A stretch of 6,647 nt of DNA from Candidatus Brevefilum sp. (lineage in GTDB: Bacteria > Chloroflexota > Anaerolineae > Anaerolineales > Anaerolineaceae), in assembly GCA_007135845.1 (NCBI GenBank), contig SLIC01000118.1:1-6647 (forward strand), written 5' to 3'. This document shows positions 6,446 through 6,647 of the stretch, one piece after another. Each line of letters opens with the position of its first letter. Position 1 is the first letter of the stretch. The notes beneath the pieces were generated by a model. The model worked only from the letters and a program-made list of their open reading frames with translations. It did not search any database and had not been told where the DNA came from. The translations under genes and the position numbers were made by a program.

Positions 6446-6619
6446 TTAAACCTCACTTAAATCATGATCAGTTAACCAATCGATTGTGGTTTGCTTTGTT
6501 TGTGAAAGAGAGCTTCCAGTGTTCCAGGTTGTGATCTCTTCACCATAACTCATTTCCGCTGCTGGTGTTTCGTGCCCAATTATTTTTGAAATCACAACGG
6601 TATTCTCAACGACACCTGT
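6446..6619 (-). pseudogene. Remnant of a tyrosine recombinase (integrase) C-terminus
   Basis: An open stretch of 57 codons ends at TAA (6446-6448). Its start reads TGVVENTVVISKIIGHE, followed by a Tyr nine residues after the GH histidine (ETPAAEMSYGEE). This matches the end of tyrosine recombinases: the helix before the conserved GH, then the nucleophilic Tyr nine residues later. The stretch has no start codon at its beginning. It is preceded by an in-frame TAG (6620-6622), and a further in-frame TGA lies before the window edge, so the gene looks broken rather than merely cut by the window. The Arg-His-x-x-Arg box would lie mostly beyond 6647. The alternative is a chance resemblance in a short open frame, since I rely on about 25 residues. 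Confidence 0.45.
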
Positions 6620-6647
6620 CTAACTTGCTTGTTTTCAAAATAGCTGC

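Overview
This window is best read as an almost complete lasso-peptide (class II RiPP) biosynthetic cluster. Every recognisable gene is on the minus strand, so the cluster runs from right to left. The organism cannot be fixed from the sequence. A separate leader-binding protein (B1) and leader protease (B2), rather than a fused B protein, argue against the classic proteobacterial microcin J25 type and fit Firmicutes, Actinobacteria, Cyanobacteria or Chloroflexota. I lean weakly to Chloroflexota from general protein flavour. The left part (transporter, cyclase) is clearly GC-richer by eye, while the gaps and the right flank are AT-rich.

Layout in transcription order. A strong sigma70-type promoter (5933-5961) precedes a short, GTG-initiated precursor gene (5715-5861) encoding 48 residues, which automatic gene calling would probably miss. 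A hairpin (5643-5689) follows. Then come an HPr-kinase-like gene (4681-5625) and a small eight-cysteine YkgJ/CxxCxxCC protein gene (4118-4672). An AT-rich gap of 274 bases contains a second promoter with a perfect -10 box (3914-3942). It drives a tightly coupled block: B1 PqqD-like recognition protein (3565-3843), B2 transglutaminase-like leader peptidase (3089-3568), asparagine-synthetase-like lasso cyclase (1146-3092) and an ABC exporter whose 3' part leaves the window at base 1. The junctions in this block are 4-, 4- and 1-base overlaps.

Working model. B1 binds the leader motif Y-x2-P-x-L-x3-G-x4-LT. B2 cuts after Thr-Ala. The cyclase activates a Glu side chain (E8 of the core) and joins it to Gly1. 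The kinase may phosphorylate the peptide, and the ABC protein exports it. The role of the YkgJ protein is unknown; as an apparently co-transcribed metal-binding candidate tailoring or accessory protein, it is the most unusual part of the cluster. The core is Gly/Ser-rich, has no aromatic residues and ends in Pro, so it lacks the C-terminal Ser that lasso-peptide kinases are known to modify.

The right flank (5962-6647) has no intact gene. At 6446-6619 there is a minus-strand fragment resembling the C-terminal end of a tyrosine recombinase, with an in-frame stop just upstream. It is a likely relic of a mobile element at the edge of the cluster.
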